Below the pieces are notes generated by a model. That model was not told the DNA's origin. It worked only from the letters and a program-made list of their open reading frames with translations, and ran no database searches. Positions 27,037 to 37,938 of a DNA stretch of 64,000 nucleotides are shown here, in pieces. The DNA is from Nocardia niwae NBRC 108934 = DSM 45340 (GTDB lineage Bacteria; Actinomycetota; Actinomycetes; Mycobacteriales; Mycobacteriaceae). The position numbers and the translations under genes are program-made. Location of the stretch: positions 1 to 64,000 of the forward strand of contig NZ_BDCK01000015.1 in assembly GCF_001613465.1 (NCBI RefSeq). The letters are read 5' to 3'. Each line of letters starts with the position of its first letter. Positions within the stretch are counted from its first letter, which is position 1.

Positions 27037-28008
27037 TCACGCCGCGGCGACCGTACCGCCGGTGAGCACCCGGTAGGCGTAGGTGACCGCGATGACGGCG
27101 ACCGGGCCCGCGATCAGCAGGCCGACCCCGCACAGCAGTAGCCCGAGGAAGGTGACCACCAGCACTGCCAGTGCGAGCAGCAGCACCTGCCAGGCGTTGG
27201 CGGCCACCAGCGTGAAGCTGGATTTCAGGGCTTCGAACGGCCCCTGGTCCTGGTCGACGACGAAATGCAATGAGAACATGCACAGCCAGCCGGCGATCAG
27301 TCCGGGAAGCAGGCAGATCGCCGAGCCGAGGAAGGTCAGCGTGAACGCGAGCAGTGCGGTGAGCAGCACGTTGCCCGCATTCACGAACCGGAAGTAGGCA
27401 CCGAAATGCGGTGGGGTGCCATCGGTTTCGAACAGCGCCCCGCGCACCATCGCCGCTTGCAGCAGCCATATCCCGGCCATGACCCCCAGGAAGATGAGCA
27501 GGAGCGGCAGCATCGTCGTCGGGTCGACGAGCTGGACGACGAGCAGGAAAGCCAGGTATATGACCAGACCCACCGCGGTCACCCCGGCCCACGGACCGGG
27601 ATTGGATCGGAACTTCGCCCAGCCGTAGCTGAGCGCCTGACCTACGTCCAGTGTGGCCGGGCCCGCGGGCACCTGCTGGTAGCCGTAGATCGGCTCCTGG
27701 ACGGGCGCGGGGCCGGACGGCGCCCAACCCGGTCCGGTGCCCGGCGGGCCGTAGCTCGGGTGCGCCGCGCCCACGGGCGGGGGCGGCTCCAGCGGTCCGC
27801 TGCCGTAGTGCGCCGCGCCGGGGCCCTCGGACTGCGGGTATCCTGATGAATCGGCCATCTCGTGACGGACGTGACCGGTCCCGGCGGCCGGAACTTGTGG
27901 ATTCGGGCTCTCGTGCTGCCCCGGCCGCCCCGCGTAGCGTTCGTCGTCGTGCGGGGAGGATGCGCCGCCTGCTGATTGTTTGGGTGCGGGAGGCGGGGTT
28001 TCGGTCAT
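27037..28008 (-). CDS. Membrane protein with Pro-rich cytoplasmic head
   Basis: 323 residues from ATG 28008. Residues about 1-125 are Pro/Gly/Tyr-rich and disordered (PPPAPKQS, PYGPPGTGPGW type). Then YGWAKFRSNPGPWAG and five to six hydrophobic helices follow, the last two near the C-terminus. The F/W-rich YxxxK-type entry and the AxLxV helices resemble DUF975/YciC-like integral membrane proteins common in Actinobacteria. No catalytic or transport signature. Divergent from the APH-like kinase gene. Confidence 0.7.
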   Translation of the reverse strand: MTETPPPAPKQSAGGASSPHDDERYAGRPGQHESPNPQVPAAGTGHVRHEMADSSGYPQSEGPGAAHYGSGPLEPPPPVGAAHPSYGPPGTGPGWAPSGPAPVQEPIYGYQQVPAGPATLDVGQALSYGWAKFRSNPGPWAGVTAVGLVIYLAFLLVVQLVDPTTMLPLLLIFLGVMAGIWLLQAAMVRGALFETDGTPPHFGAYFRFVNAGNVLLTALLAFTLTFLGSAICLLPGLIAGWLCMFSLHFVVDQDQGPFEALKSSFTLVAANAWQVLLLALAVLVVTFLGLLLCGVGLLIAGPVAVIAVTYAYRVLTGGTVAAA

Positions 28009-28198
28009 GCGTGGACCTTTCCACTCAACTGGTTTGCGGTGTGGCGCACGGCAGTTGACGATGAGAAAACCTGACGGCCGCACCGGTGTCAAGCGACCGG
28101 CGGTGGCTCTCCGGCCGTGCCGGAGACACGCCGAGCGACGCGGAAAGGTTGTGTAACCGCTCGCTAGAAGTGACCCCATGCGAGTACTTTGAGAGGCG

Positions 28199-29368
28199 AT
28201 GACCGCACTATTGGCCGAACGCGCCGCCGAAGTCGTGTCCGCAGCGCAACAGTTGCTCACAAAGCGAATGGGTGCTCCGGTAAAGCTGAGCGATCCGATC
28301 GAACTCAGCGGTAGTGGTAGGACGACGGTTCTACGTGTGCGTGTGGCGGAGAACGCCTTCTCGTTACCCCGAACCCTGATCGTCAAGCAGGTCCGTGGCG
28401 CCGCCCAGGATCGCCGGACCGGTGGTCTGGCCCCAGGGGTGGCCAGCATAGATTCCGCATTCCTTCGCGAGACGGTGTCCTATCAGTTCACCACCGCGCT
28501 GAGCCGGGAACAGCGCCCCGGCGCGTACCTGATCGCGCACAGCCTTCCCGACCGGCTGCTGATTCTGAGCGACCTCGGGGAGAACTCGCTGCTCACCGCC
28601 GTGCTCCAGTCCGGCGCCGAGCCGGCCACCCGCAACGCCCTGATGGCGTTCGCCCAGACGCTGGGCCGGATGCATGCCGCCACCGTCGGGCGCGAGGCGG
28701 ACTTCGTCGCGTTGCTGCGCCGGGTCGACGTGGTGCACCGGGTGGACGGCATCGCCCAGCAGGCCGAGTCGGCGATCGCCGAGGTGCCCGGACTGCTCCA
28801 GCGCGAACTGGGCATCGAAGTGCCCGGTGAGATCGCCGAGCGGATCGTGCGCGGGAATCGGCTGTATTCCGCGGGCCGCTTCCGGGCGTTCAGCCCGTCG
28901 GACCTGTGCCCGGACAATGTGATCTTGAACGAGGAGGGCGCTCGCTTCCTCGACTACGAGTGGGGCGGGTTCCGCGACGCGACCCTCGACATCGCCTACG
29001 CGCTGGTGTCCTTCCCGGGCTGCCTGTGCGACCTCGAGCTCTCGCGCGAGCGCGCCGCGCAGATGGTGGAGGCTTGGCGCGCCGAGGTCGTGGGCGTGTG
29101 GCCGGCGTTGGCCGACGACGACCAGCTGGCCGAGCGCATCCTGGAAGCCCGGCTGATCTGGGTCTGGCTGTCCACTTACTGGTTCCTGCCCGCCGACCAC
29201 TCGCGGATCGCGGCCGCCAGGGAACACGGGCTGTCGGTGCCGCGCTCGGCGGCGCTGATCAACCGCTGGGCCGCCCTCGCCGAGGACGCGCGGTGCACGG
29301 GGGACGATATCGTGGGTGATTTCGCCGAGGACGTGTCGGCGCGGCTGGAAGAGCGCTGGTCGGAGTAG
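28199..29368 (+). CDS. Aminoglycoside/choline phosphotransferase-like kinase, altered catalytic loop
   Basis: 389 residues. It has the kinase fold of the APH family: N-lobe strand RTLIVKQVRG with the ATP Lys, and catalytic loop PSDLCPDNVI (D235, N240) where APH enzymes read HGDxHPGN. The metal-binding segment is FLDYEWGGFRD with D252. Asp and Asn are kept, but the His is replaced by Pro. It probably phosphorylates a small molecule; whether it confers drug resistance cannot be told. It is a single gene with its own upstream region, and GAGAGG is close to the ATG. Confidence 0.7.
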   Translation: MTALLAERAAEVVSAAQQLLTKRMGAPVKLSDPIELSGSGRTTVLRVRVAENAFSLPRTLIVKQVRGAAQDRRTGGLAPGVASIDSAFLRETVSYQFTTALSREQRPGAYLIAHSLPDRLLILSDLGENSLLTAVLQSGAEPATRNALMAFAQTLGRMHAATVGREADFVALLRRVDVVHRVDGIAQQAESAIAEVPGLLQRELGIEVPGEIAERIVRGNRLYSAGRFRAFSPSDLCPDNVILNEEGARFLDYEWGGFRDATLDIAYALVSFPGCLCDLELSRERAAQMVEAWRAEVVGVWPALADDDQLAERILEARLIWVWLSTYWFLPADHSRIAAAREHGLSVPRSAALINRWAALAEDARCTGDDIVGDFAEDVSARLEERWSE

Positions 29369-29402
29369 CTCGCCTCCACACTCCACCGAGCTTCGAGACG
29401 AG

Positions 29403-29585
29403 TCAGCGCGTCCGCTGCATGGTCGCGTTGCGGCCGTGGACCTGCCAAGGCCGGACGGTACCGTCGTCGTACTCCCGCCCGCTGGGCGTGGTGTCCACGC
29501 CGTTGCCCTGACACTGCGACCGAGCCGACTCACGGTCCGGCCTGTGCCAGTCGCCGGTCCGGCGCCACTGGGACCGGTCATGCAC
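29403..29585 (-). CDS. Possible small protein, 60 residues
   Basis: The frame opens at GTG 29585 and ends at TGA 29403-29405, in a 350-base stretch that otherwise has no gene. Nearly every third codon position is G or C, as in true genes here. The composition is natural for a protein (several Trp, Asp, Gln, His: RRTGDWHRPDRESARSQC, then YDDGTVRPWQVHG). No clear ribosome site was found, and the frame may extend further upstream. Function unknown. Confidence 0.35.
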   Translation of the reverse strand: MHDRSQWRRTGDWHRPDRESARSQCQGNGVDTTPSGREYDDGTVRPWQVHGRNATMQRTR

Positions 29586-29718
29586 CGGACAACCGTGGTG
29601 TTGCGCTTCCCCCGATGGCCGCCTCGAACATTCGGGTGCGAATCAGCTTGCAGGGCAGGCACAATGACAGGTTCGGAGCGCTCGGCTCCAGGGCGGGCGC
29701 GGGGAAGAGGAGTGCCGG

Positions 29719-29961
29719 GTGGGTTACCTACTGCTCGTATTGCTGATGATCGTTCTCGCCGCCGCCCCGCTCGCCGTGGCGATCCTGCGACGTAACAGGG
29801 CCCGCGGCGGCGGCGACGCGACGGCGCGTGCCCGCGCGGCCGGAGCAGAGCTCAGCAAGCAGGCTCGAGCCCGGCGGTGGCGCGACGGGCCACACAGCCG
29901 GCCGGACAACTCCAGCAACCTCGGCGGAGGGTGCGGCGGCGGGTGCGCGGGCGGGGAGTGA
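29719..29961 (+). CDS. Small membrane protein with Gly/Cys-rich tail
   Basis: 80 residues from GTG 29719 with GAAGAGGAG upstream. One transmembrane helix at the start (GYLLLVLLMIVLAAAPLAVA), a basic middle part and the ending GGGCGGGCAGGE. Such GGGCGGG tails occur in TIGR04222-type membrane proteins, where they may bind metal or form disulfides. No operon partner: the convergent PhoD gene ends 12 bases away. Confidence 0.6.
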   Translation: MGYLLLVLLMIVLAAAPLAVAILRRNRARGGGDATARARAAGAELSKQARARRWRDGPHSRPDNSSNLGGGCGGGCAGGE

Positions 29962-29973
29962 TCGCCGCGACGG

Positions 29974-31644
29974 TCAGCCGAGCGGGACCTGCCGCGGCTC
30001 GATCCGGCCCCCGGAGCGGACGGCGTACGAGGCGCCGTGCCGCGCACCGGAATTCGGGTCGGATACGTCCAGCAGGTAATACCAGTCCATCTGTGCCTGG
30101 TCGGCGGTGATCTCCAAGACGCCGTAGCCGTGCGCGTCCAGGTCCACATAGCGCAGATGCCGGTTGACCGTCTTGATCGATTCGGCGATCGGCGCGGAGT
30201 TCGCCCGCAGCATGTCGCCGATGCTGGTCGAGGTCACCGACGGCACGACGAACTCGGCGCCGGCCGTCGCGCCGCCCGGGTAGTTCGCCGCGTCCAGCGG
30301 CAGATCCGCAGCCCACGACGAGTGGATGTCGCCGGTCAGGAACAGCACGTCGGAGACCTGCTGGTCGACGATGGCGCGGAACAGGCGGGTGCGGTCGGCG
30401 GTGTAGCCGTCCCACTGGTCGCTGTTCAGCGACAGGCCGGACTGCGGGACGCCCACAGTGCTGGTGATCGCCGCGGTGGTGGCCGGTTCCAGCGCCGGGA
30501 AGACCAGCGGGGCGATCATCACCGAATTGCCGACCAGTTTCCACCGCACGGGCGCCGAGGCCAAGCCCGCGGTCAGCCACTCCATTTGCGCCTTCCCGGT
30601 GATGGTGCGCGCCGGATCGTCCGCCGCGCGCCAGCCCGCCCCCGGCTTGGCCTCTTGGTCGCGGTAGCTGCGCAGATCCAGCATGGCCAGTTCGGCCAGG
30701 GTGCCGAAGCGCAACCTGCGGTAGATCCGCACGTCGCCGCCGGAGCCGGACGCGCGGACCGGCATCCATTCCAGGTAGGCCCGTGCGGAAGCGGCGCGCC
30801 GGTCCGCCCAGTCGCCCTCCGTGGCGGGATCGTGGTTGTGCGCGCCGCCGGACCAGGAGTTGTCCGCGGATTCGTGGTCGTCCCAGGTGCAGATGAACGG
30901 CAGCATGGCGTGCAGGCCGAGCAGATCCGGGTCGGTCTTGTACTGGGCGTGCCGGATGCGGTAGTCCGCCAGGCTGACGATTTCGTTGGCCGGGTCGTGT
31001 GGACGCACGGTGCCGTTGCGGCCGCCGTACTTGCCGCGGCCGTACTCGTAGATGTAGTCGCCCAGGTGCACGATCGCATCCAGGTCGGTGCGGGCGGCCA
31101 GATGGCGGTAGGCGCCGAAGTAGCCCGCCTCCCAGTTCGAACAGGAGACCACGCCGAATCGGAGGCGGTCGGGCGCGTCCTGCGTGTCCGGGGCGGTCTT
31201 GGTGCGGCCGACGGGGGACGTCTGGCCGAGGGCGGTGAAGCGATAGAAGTACGCCACGCCCGGCGCGAGGCCGGAGACGTCGACCTTGACGGTGTGATCG
31301 GAGTCCGCCGCGGCCGTCACCGCGCCGGAGGCGGCGATCGAGGCGAACCGTTCGTCCGCGGCGATCTCCCACCGCACGGTCGCGGGGTCGCCCAGGCCCG
31401 AGCCCGGCGCCGCCTCGTCGGAGACGGTGACGCGGGTCCAGAGGATCACGCCGTCGGGCAGCGGGTCGCCCGAGGCGACGCCGTGCCGGAAAACCGGTGT
31501 CGCGGCGGCCGCGCGTCCTGCGGCGAGCACCGTGGTGGCGGTGGCGGCGGCCGCGGTGCCCTTCAGGAGGGTGCGCCGGGCCAGGCGCGCAGCGGTCGAG
31601 GGATCTGAAACGAGCTCGTTTTCAGTCACGGGTACCGATCCCAT
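29974..31644 (-). CDS. phoD: Alkaline phosphatase D (PhoD family), Tat-exported
   Basis: 556 residues from ATG 31644; a GTG five codons on is possible. Tat signal RRTLLKG (RR at 23-24) precedes a hydrophobic Ala-rich stretch and AAAATP. The PhoD N-terminal domain has [19 protein letters not shown]. The metallophosphatase core has the Cys-containing [37 protein letters not shown] and [11 protein letters not shown]. It hydrolyses phosphodiesters/monoesters outside the membrane with Fe-Ca cofactor in known members. It serves phosphate supply. Upstream it faces rarA, with 124 bases between the starts. Confidence 0.93.
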   Translation of the reverse strand: MGSVPVTENELVSDPSTAARLARRTLLKGTAAAATATTVLAAGRAAAATPVFRHGVASGDPLPDGVILWTRVTVSDEAAPGSGLGDPATVRWEIAADERFASIAASGAVTAAADSDHTVKVDVSGLAPGVAYFYRFTALGQTSPVGRTKTAPDTQDAPDRLRFGVVSCSNWEAGYFGAYRHLAARTDLDAIVHLGDYIYEYGRGKYGGRNGTVRPHDPANEIVSLADYRIRHAQYKTDPDLLGLHAMLPFICTWDDHESADNSWSGGAHNHDPATEGDWADRRAASARAYLEWMPVRASGSGGDVRIYRRLRFGTLAELAMLDLRSYRDQEAKPGAGWRAADDPARTITGKAQMEWLTAGLASAPVRWKLVGNSVMIAPLVFPALEPATTAAITSTVGVPQSGLSLNSDQWDGYTADRTRLFRAIVDQQVSDVLFLTGDIHSSWAADLPLDAANYPGGATAGAEFVVPSVTSTSIGDMLRANSAPIAESIKTVNRHLRYVDLDAHGYGVLEITADQAQMDWYYLLDVSDPNSGARHGASYAVRSGGRIEPRQVPLG

Positions 31645-31768
31645 CCGAAGGATCGGCGACACGCAACTCGGGTTGCCTCCGGGCAGGTCGGGAGCGGGCC
31701 GTGGCGGCGGAAAGCGCGCCGGGGAACGGCATGTCGTGCTGTCGGTGCGGCTCGGTAACGTTCCTGTT

Positions 31769-33112
31769 GTGAGCGATGGTTTGTTCGACGTGCCCGGTGC
31801 CGCCGTGCCCCCGGAGCATTCGATCGACGCCGTGGTGCGCCGGGACGCGGGTGCGCCGCTGGCTGTGCGCATGCGTCCGGCCGGCCTGGAGGAAGTGGTC
31901 GGTCAGCAGCACCTGCTCGGTCCCGGCTCCCCGCTGCGCAGGCTGATCGAGGGTTCGGGCGCCGCATCGGTGCTGCTGTACGGGCCGCCCGGTACCGGCA
32001 AGACGACCCTCGCCTCGCTCATCTCCCAGGCCACCGGCCGCCGGTTCGAGGCGCTGTCGGCGCTGTCCGCCGGCGTCAAAGAGGTGCGCGCGGTCATCGA
32101 CATGGCGCGGCGCAGGCTGTCGGCGGGCGAGCAGACCGTGCTGTTCATCGACGAGGTGCACCGCTTCTCCAAGACCCAGCAGGACGCCCTGCTGGCCGCG
32201 GTGGAGAACCGCATCGTCCTGCTCGTGGGCGCGACCACGGAGAACCCGTCGTTCTCGGTGGTGTCGCCGCTGTTGTCGCGGTCGCTGGTGCTGCAACTGC
32301 GGTCGTTGACCGAGGCCGACATTCGTCAGGTGCTCGAGCGCGCGATCTCCGACCCGCGTGGGCTCGGCGGCGAGTACACCGTCACCGATGCCGCGCTCGA
32401 GCACATCGTCCGGATCGCGGGCGGTGACGCTCGCCGCGCGCTGACGGCGCTGGAAGCGTCCGCCGAATCCGCGCCCGACGGCACCGTCGACGTGGACCTG
32501 GTCGAGGCCAGCGTCGACAAGGCCGCGGTGCGCTACGACCGCGCGGGCGACCAGCACTACGACGTGATCAGCGCGTTCATCAAGTCCATCCGCGGCTCGG
32601 ACGTCGACGCCGCGCTGCACTACCTCGCGCGCATGCTCAGCGCGGGCGAGGATCCCCGCTTCATCGCCCGCAGGCTGATGATCCACGCGAGCGAGGACAT
32701 CGGGATGGCCGACCCGATGGCGTTGCAGACGGCGACCGCCGCCGCGCAGGTGGTGCAACTGGTCGGTCTGCCCGAAGGCCGCCTCGCGCTCGCCCAGGCC
32801 ACGATCCATCTGGCGACCGCACCGAAGTCCGGCGCGGTCGTCGCCGCGATCGGAGCGGCCATGGCCGATGTCGCCGCGGGCAAGGCGGGCCCGGTTCCGC
32901 CGCACCTGCGCGACGGCCACTACCCCGGGGCGGCGGCACTCGGCCACGCGCAGGGCTACAAATACCCGCACGACGACAAGGACGGCGTCCTCCCGCAGCA
33001 GTACCCACCCGACGAGCTGGTCGGCGTGGACTACTACCAGCCCACCGATCACGGACACGAACGGGAGATCGGTCCCCGGGTCGACAAGCTGCGCCGCATC
33101 GTCCGAGGCTGA
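31769..33112 (+). CDS. rarA: Replication-associated recombination protein A (RarA/MgsA)
   Basis: 447 residues from GTG 31769, the common length. An AAA+ clamp-loader-like ATPase that acts at stalled forks. It has Walker [17 protein letters not shown], Walker [21 protein letters not shown], sensor 1 [12 protein letters not shown] and Arg finger region [10 protein letters not shown]. The C-terminal tetramer domain has [20 protein letters not shown] and the long [17 protein letters not shown] motif. In M. tuberculosis the homologue Rv2559c also lies near alaS. Confidence 0.93.
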   Translation: MSDGLFDVPGAAVPPEHSIDAVVRRDAGAPLAVRMRPAGLEEVVGQQHLLGPGSPLRRLIEGSGAASVLLYGPPGTGKTTLASLISQATGRRFEALSALSAGVKEVRAVIDMARRRLSAGEQTVLFIDEVHRFSKTQQDALLAAVENRIVLLVGATTENPSFSVVSPLLSRSLVLQLRSLTEADIRQVLERAISDPRGLGGEYTVTDAALEHIVRIAGGDARRALTALEASAESAPDGTVDVDLVEASVDKAAVRYDRAGDQHYDVISAFIKSIRGSDVDAALHYLARMLSAGEDPRFIARRLMIHASEDIGMADPMALQTATAAAQVVQLVGLPEGRLALAQATIHLATAPKSGAVVAAIGAAMADVAAGKAGPVPPHLRDGHYPGAAALGHAQGYKYPHDDKDGVLPQQYPPDELVGVDYYQPTDHGHEREIGPRVDKLRRIVRG

Positions 33113-33197
33113 CCCGCCCCGGGCCGGGTCGCCGGGACGCACCGGGGCCACTGGTCGATGAATATTCGCGTGCGCGGCACCGGTAGGCTGGGTATTC

Positions 33198-35867
33198 GTG
33201 CAGACCCACGAGATTCGACGGCGTTTCCTGGACCATTTCCTCCGTGCCGGCCATACCGAGGTGCCTAGTGCCTCGCTGATCCTGGCCGACCCGAACCTGC
33301 TGTTCGTCAACGCAGGCATGGTCCAGTTCAAGCCGTACTTCCTGGGTCAGGAAGCGCCGCCCTACCCGCGGGCCACCAGCGTGCAGAAATGCGTGCGGAC
33401 CGGCGACATCGAAGAGGTCGGCGTCACCACGCGGCACAACACGTTCTTCCAGATGGCGGGGAATTTCTCCTTCGGTGACTACTTCAAGGAGGGGGCGATC
33501 ACCCTCGCCTGGGAGCTGATTTCCAAGCCGCAGGACGAGGGCGGTTACGGCTTCGATCCCGAACGCATCTGGGTGACCGTGTACCAGGACGACCCCGACG
33601 CCGCCGAGATCTGGAAGCGGGTCGCGGGCATCCCCGAGGAGCGCATCCAGTTCCGCGACGGCAAGGACAACTACTGGGACATGGGCGTGCCGGGCCCCGG
33701 CGGACCCTGCTCGGAGATCTACTACGACCGCGGCCCCGAGCACGGCCGCGACGGCGGGCCGGTCGCCGACGAGGACCGCTACCTCGAGATCTGGAATCTC
33801 GTGTTCATGCAGGACGTGCGCGGTGAGCTGAGCCCGAAGCTGGGGCATCCGCCGGTCGGCTCGCTGCCGAAGAAGAACATCGACACCGGCATGGGTGTCG
33901 AGCGGATCGCGCTGCTGCTGCAGGGCGTGGACAACGTCTACGAGACCGACCTGCTGCGCCCGATCATCGGCAAGGCCGAGGAGCTCACCGGACGCTCCTA
34001 CGGCGTCCAGCACGAGGACGACGTCCGCTTCCGCGTGATCGCCGACCACGCCCGCACCGCCGCCATGCTGATCGCGGACGGCGTGAACCCGGGCAACGAC
34101 GGCCGCGGATACGTGCTGCGTCGCCTGCTGCGCCGCATTGTGCGTTCGGCTCGCCTGCTCGGCGCCGAGAAGCCGGTGATGAGTGAGTTCATGAAGGTCG
34201 TCAGTGACCTGATGGCCCCGTCCTACCCCGAACTGGCGACCGACTTCCGCCGCATCGAGACCGTGGCGGTCGGGGAGGAGACGGCGTTCCTGAAGACGCT
34301 GAACACCGGCTCCACGCTGTTCGACAACACCGCCGCCGCGGTCAAGGCCGAGGGCGGCACCACGATCGCCGGGACGGATGCGTTCACCCTGCACGACACT
34401 TACGGCTTCCCCATCGATCTCACCTTGGAGATGGCCGCCGAGGCCGGGCTCTCGGTCGACGAGGAGGGCTTCCGCTCGCTCATGGCCGAGCAGCGCAAGC
34501 GGGCCAAGGAGGACGCGCAGGCGCGCAAGCACGCCCATGCCGACCTGACGATCTACAAGGAGCTGGTCGACCGCGGCGCCACCGAGTTCACCGGCTTCGA
34601 CGAACTCACCTCCGAGGCCACCGTGCTCGCCCTGATCGCCGACGGCGTGCGGGTGCCGACCGCGACCGTGGGTCAGGACGTCGAGGTCATCCTCGATCGC
34701 AGCCCGCTCTACGCGGAGTCCGGCGGTCAGATCGCCGACCGCGGCTCCATCACCGCCTCCTCGGGGCTGAAGCTGCGTGTGAACGACGTGCAGAAGATCG
34801 CCAAGAAGCTCTGGGTGCACAAGACCACGGTGGAACACGGCCAGATCACCGAAGGCGACATCGTGCTGGCCCAGGCCGACCCGGCGTGGCGACGCGGCGC
34901 GACGCAGGGTCATTCCGGCACGCATATGGTGCACGCCGCGCTCCGGCAGGTGCTCGGCCCGAACGCCGTGCAGGCCGGTTCACTGAACAAGCCGGGTTAC
35001 CTGCGCTTCGACTTCAACTGGCAGGGACAGTTGTCCGAGCAGCAGAAGGCCGACATCGAGGCCGTGTCCAACGACGCGGTCGGCGCCGACTTCCCGGTGA
35101 ACACCTTCGTGACAGATCTGCCGAAGGCCAAGCAGATGGGCGCGTTGGCCCTGTTCGGCGAAAACTACGGCAACGAGGTACGCGTGGTCGAGATCGGCGG
35201 CCCGTTCTCGATGGAGCTGTGCGGTGGCACGCACGTGCAGCATTCCTCGCAGATCGGCCCGATCACGGTGCTCGGCGAGTCGTCCGTCGGCTCCGGTGTG
35301 CGGCGCGTGGAGGCGTTCGTCGGCCTGGACTCCTACCAGTACCTGGCCAAGGAGCGGGCGCTGCTGGCCGGTGTCGCCTCCGCCCTGAAAGTGCCGTCCG
35401 AAGAGGTGCCGGGGCGCGTCGAACAGCTGGTGGAGCGGCTCAAGGTGGCGGAGAAAGAGCTGGAACGTACCAAGATGGCCGCCGTGCTCTCCTCCGCGGG
35501 GAAATTCGTCGAGGAGGCCGAACGGATCGGCCGCCTGCTGCTGGTCGCGGTGGCCGCGCCGGAAGGCATCCAGGCCGGTGATCTGCGTACCCTTGCCACC
35601 GACATCCGCGGCCGGTTCGGCAGTGAGCCCGCCGTGGTGGTGCTGCTCGGCAATGCCGACGGCAAGGTGCCGTTCGTGGTTGCGGTGAACAAACCCGCCC
35701 AGGAGCTCGGCGTGAAGGCGGGCGACCTGGTCGGCAGCTTCGGTCCGAGCATCTCGGGACGCGGCGGCGGCAAGCCGGAGATGGCCCAGGGCGCGGGTTC
35801 GGACCCGTCCGGCATTCCGGCGGGCCTGGCCGCGGTCCGTGCGCGGGTGGCCGAACTCGCCGGGTGA
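33198..35867 (+). CDS. alaS: Alanyl-tRNA synthetase
   Basis: 889 residues from GTG 33198. The N-terminal class II domain starts [20 protein letters not shown] and has [18 protein letters not shown]. Then the tRNA-binding part follows. The editing domain has [16 protein letters not shown] (HxxxH zinc site) and [10 protein letters not shown]. The C-terminal coiled coil and DHHA1-like domain end [13 protein letters not shown]. It charges tRNA-Ala and clears mischarged Ser/Gly. Its TGA overlaps the ATG of ruvX by one base. Confidence 0.97.
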   Translation: MQTHEIRRRFLDHFLRAGHTEVPSASLILADPNLLFVNAGMVQFKPYFLGQEAPPYPRATSVQKCVRTGDIEEVGVTTRHNTFFQMAGNFSFGDYFKEGAITLAWELISKPQDEGGYGFDPERIWVTVYQDDPDAAEIWKRVAGIPEERIQFRDGKDNYWDMGVPGPGGPCSEIYYDRGPEHGRDGGPVADEDRYLEIWNLVFMQDVRGELSPKLGHPPVGSLPKKNIDTGMGVERIALLLQGVDNVYETDLLRPIIGKAEELTGRSYGVQHEDDVRFRVIADHARTAAMLIADGVNPGNDGRGYVLRRLLRRIVRSARLLGAEKPVMSEFMKVVSDLMAPSYPELATDFRRIETVAVGEETAFLKTLNTGSTLFDNTAAAVKAEGGTTIAGTDAFTLHDTYGFPIDLTLEMAAEAGLSVDEEGFRSLMAEQRKRAKEDAQARKHAHADLTIYKELVDRGATEFTGFDELTSEATVLALIADGVRVPTATVGQDVEVILDRSPLYAESGGQIADRGSITASSGLKLRVNDVQKIAKKLWVHKTTVEHGQITEGDIVLAQADPAWRRGATQGHSGTHMVHAALRQVLGPNAVQAGSLNKPGYLRFDFNWQGQLSEQQKADIEAVSNDAVGADFPVNTFVTDLPKAKQMGALALFGENYGNEVRVVEIGGPFSMELCGGTHVQHSSQIGPITVLGESSVGSGVRRVEAFVGLDSYQYLAKERALLAGVASALKVPSEEVPGRVEQLVERLKVAEKELERTKMAAVLSSAGKFVEEAERIGRLLLVAVAAPEGIQAGDLRTLATDIRGRFGSEPAVVVLLGNADGKVPFVVAVNKPAQELGVKAGDLVGSFGPSISGRGGGKPEMAQGAGSDPSGIPAGLAAVRARVAELAG

Positions 35868-36430
35868 TGGGCGACCCCGCGGAATCCGAGAGGTCGGCGC
35901 AGCGCGGCGCCGACCGGCCGCACCCCGCCACCGATCCCGGCCGGGGCAGACGGATCGGAGTAGACGTCGGCAGTGTCCGGATCGGGGTCGCCGCGAGCGA
36001 TCCCGACGGCGTTCTCGCCACCCCGGTGGAGACCGTGCCGCGCGCGAAACAATCGCGACGCTCGGCGCCCGCACCCGATATCGAAAGAATTGCCGAGATT
36101 GTGCGGGAGTACGAGGCAGTCGAGGTAATCGTCGGATTCCCGCGAACATTACGCGGGGAGAAGGGCACTGCGGCTACGCTGGCCAGCGCATTCGCTGAGC
36201 GATTGCGAGCTGCTGTTGCGCCGGTGCCGGTCCGGCTTTCCGACGAACGTTTGACTACGGTGTCAGCTGCACGTGCATTGCGGGACAGTGGAGTTCGCGC
36301 GCGTGGCCAGCGGCAGGTGATCGATCAGGCGGCGGCCGTGTCGATCCTGCAAGGATGGTTGGACGAACGGAGTGCGGTGTTGAGGTCGGTGGAAGCGGGA
36401 CGTCCTGCGTCGTCCGGGGACGATGCATGA
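35867..36430 (+). CDS. ruvX: Holliday junction resolvase-like RuvX (YqgF)
   Basis: 187 residues from ATG 35867 (TGATG with alaS); a GTG one codon earlier is possible. An unusual hydrophilic head of about 28 residues precedes the RNase H-fold core: [17 protein letters not shown], then [25 protein letters not shown] and a final [15 protein letters not shown]. In other bacteria YqgF acts in 16S rRNA 5' processing. The ATGA overlap with mltG keeps the alaS-ruvX-mltG-aroE order of the M. tuberculosis Rv2552c-Rv2555c block. Confidence 0.93.
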   Translation: MGDPAESERSAQRGADRPHPATDPGRGRRIGVDVGSVRIGVAASDPDGVLATPVETVPRAKQSRRSAPAPDIERIAEIVREYEAVEVIVGFPRTLRGEKGTAATLASAFAERLRAAVAPVPVRLSDERLTTVSAARALRDSGVRARGQRQVIDQAAAVSILQGWLDERSAVLRSVEAGRPASSGDDA

Positions 36431-37938
36431 CGGATCGGTGGGCGCGGGCCGAGGAACTGTTCCGACAGCGCGAAGCTGATCGGCGTTATCGGAGAGACGA
36501 CCGGGCCTGGGGCGAGTACGAGGGCGACGAGTACGACCGGTACGACGACTACGACGACGACACGACCGTCATCCCCCGCTACGTCGACGACGAGGACGAG
36601 GAGCCGCCTGCGCCGCCTCCGCCGGCTCCTCGACGCGGCGGACAGCGCCCGAGGGCTACGCAGGAGGAGGCGCCGCGCCGCTCGAAGCGCGCCCAGTCCA
36701 AGCGCGCCCAGCCCGAGCGTTCCGGCCGAGCGCAGCGGGGCAAGCGATCCCGGGTCGCCTCGCGCAAAGCCGCCGAGCGCAAGAAGCGCCGCCGTAACCT
36801 ATGGTTCGTCGCCGGCGTCTTCATCCTGCTCTTCACCGGCGCCGTGGTCTTCGCGGGGATGAAGCTGATCGGCGGCCTGACTCCGCCGAAGGACTACGCG
36901 GGGCCGGGAGGGCCTCTCGTGGTGGTCCAGGTGCACCCGGGTGACACCTCGCAGCAGATCGCCTCGACGATGGTCGACCGCGGTGTCGTCGCGAGCACGG
37001 GCGCGTTCTTCCAAGCGGCTGTGCGCAATTCGAACATGAGCACGGTGCAGCCGGGCTTCTACGCGATTCCCAGCCAGAGTCCCGCCGCCGAGGCGGTGTC
37101 GGCGCTGGTGAGCAAATCTTCGCGGGTCGGCAACCTCGTCGTCTCCGAGGGGCGGCTGCTGCACGACCAACATGACATGAGCACCGGCGGGCGCTATGAC
37201 GGCATCTACCGCAAGATCGCGGAGGCCAGCTGCATCGGCACCGGTGCCAACCAGAAGTGCGTGACCTACGAACAGCTCGATGCCGCGGGCGCGGGCCTGG
37301 ACCTGGCCGCGCTCGGGGTCCCCGCGTGGGCGATGCAGGGCGTCAAGGACTGCCCCGACCGCACGAGGCAGCTGGAGGGCCTGATCGCGGCCGGCACTTG
37401 GGATTTCGATCCGAGCGGGACGCCGGAGCAGATTCTGCGGCAATTGGTGAGCGCGAGCGCGCAGAGCTATGAGTCCACCGGACTGCTGCAGTCCGGCGCC
37501 GACACGAAACTGACGCCGTATCAAACGCTGGTCGCCGCCTCGCTGGTGGAGCGTGAAGCGAAACCCCAAGACATGGGGAAGGTGGCGCGGGTGATCGTGA
37601 ACCGGCTGCGGGCCGATCAGATGCTGCAGTTCGACTCGACGGTGAACTACACCCTGGATCGCACCGAGGTGGCGACCACCGACGGCGACCGCGCCCAGGA
37701 AACCGCCTGGAACACCTACGCGATGCGCGGCCTGCCCAAGACCCCGATCGCCGCGCCCTCGTTGAACGCGTTGCGTGCCATGGAGAATCCGGAAGTGGGC
37801 CCGTGGCTGTACTTCGTCACCGTCGACAAACAGGGCACCACGCTGTTCACCGACGATTACCAGGAGCATCTGCGCCTGATCGCGCGGGCCCAGCGCAGCG
37901 GCATCCTCGACAGTTCCAAGGACAGCGGTGGCCGGTAG
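36427..37938 (+). CDS. mltG: Endolytic murein transglycosylase MltG
   Basis: 503 residues. The cytoplasmic head of about 120 residues is first acidic ([16 protein letters not shown]) and then very basic ([20 protein letters not shown]). One transmembrane helix spans about 125-147. The LysM-like and YceG domains have [15 protein letters not shown]. The catalytic loop is [21 protein letters not shown] with E375 as likely catalytic acid, followed by LQFDSTVNY. It cuts nascent glycan strands at the membrane. The long acidic/basic head suggests protein contacts inside the cell. aroE begins inside its last codons. Confidence 0.93.
   Translation: MTDRWARAEELFRQREADRRYRRDDRAWGEYEGDEYDRYDDYDDDTTVIPRYVDDEDEEPPAPPPPAPRRGGQRPRATQEEAPRRSKRAQSKRAQPERSGRAQRGKRSRVASRKAAERKKRRRNLWFVAGVFILLFTGAVVFAGMKLIGGLTPPKDYAGPGGPLVVVQVHPGDTSQQIASTMVDRGVVASTGAFFQAAVRNSNMSTVQPGFYAIPSQSPAAEAVSALVSKSSRVGNLVVSEGRLLHDQHDMSTGGRYDGIYRKIAEASCIGTGANQKCVTYEQLDAAGAGLDLAALGVPAWAMQGVKDCPDRTRQLEGLIAAGTWDFDPSGTPEQILRQLVSASAQSYESTGLLQSGADTKLTPYQTLVAASLVEREAKPQDMGKVARVIVNRLRADQMLQFDSTVNYTLDRTEVATTDGDRAQETAWNTYAMRGLPKTPIAAPSLNALRAMENPEVGPWLYFVTVDKQGTTLFTDDYQEHLRLIARAQRSGILDSSKDSGGR

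Noticed and set aside
32661..34934. 757-codon minus-strand frame over rarA/alaS
   Set aside because: Antisense shadow of alaS; high GC leaves few stops in this frame.
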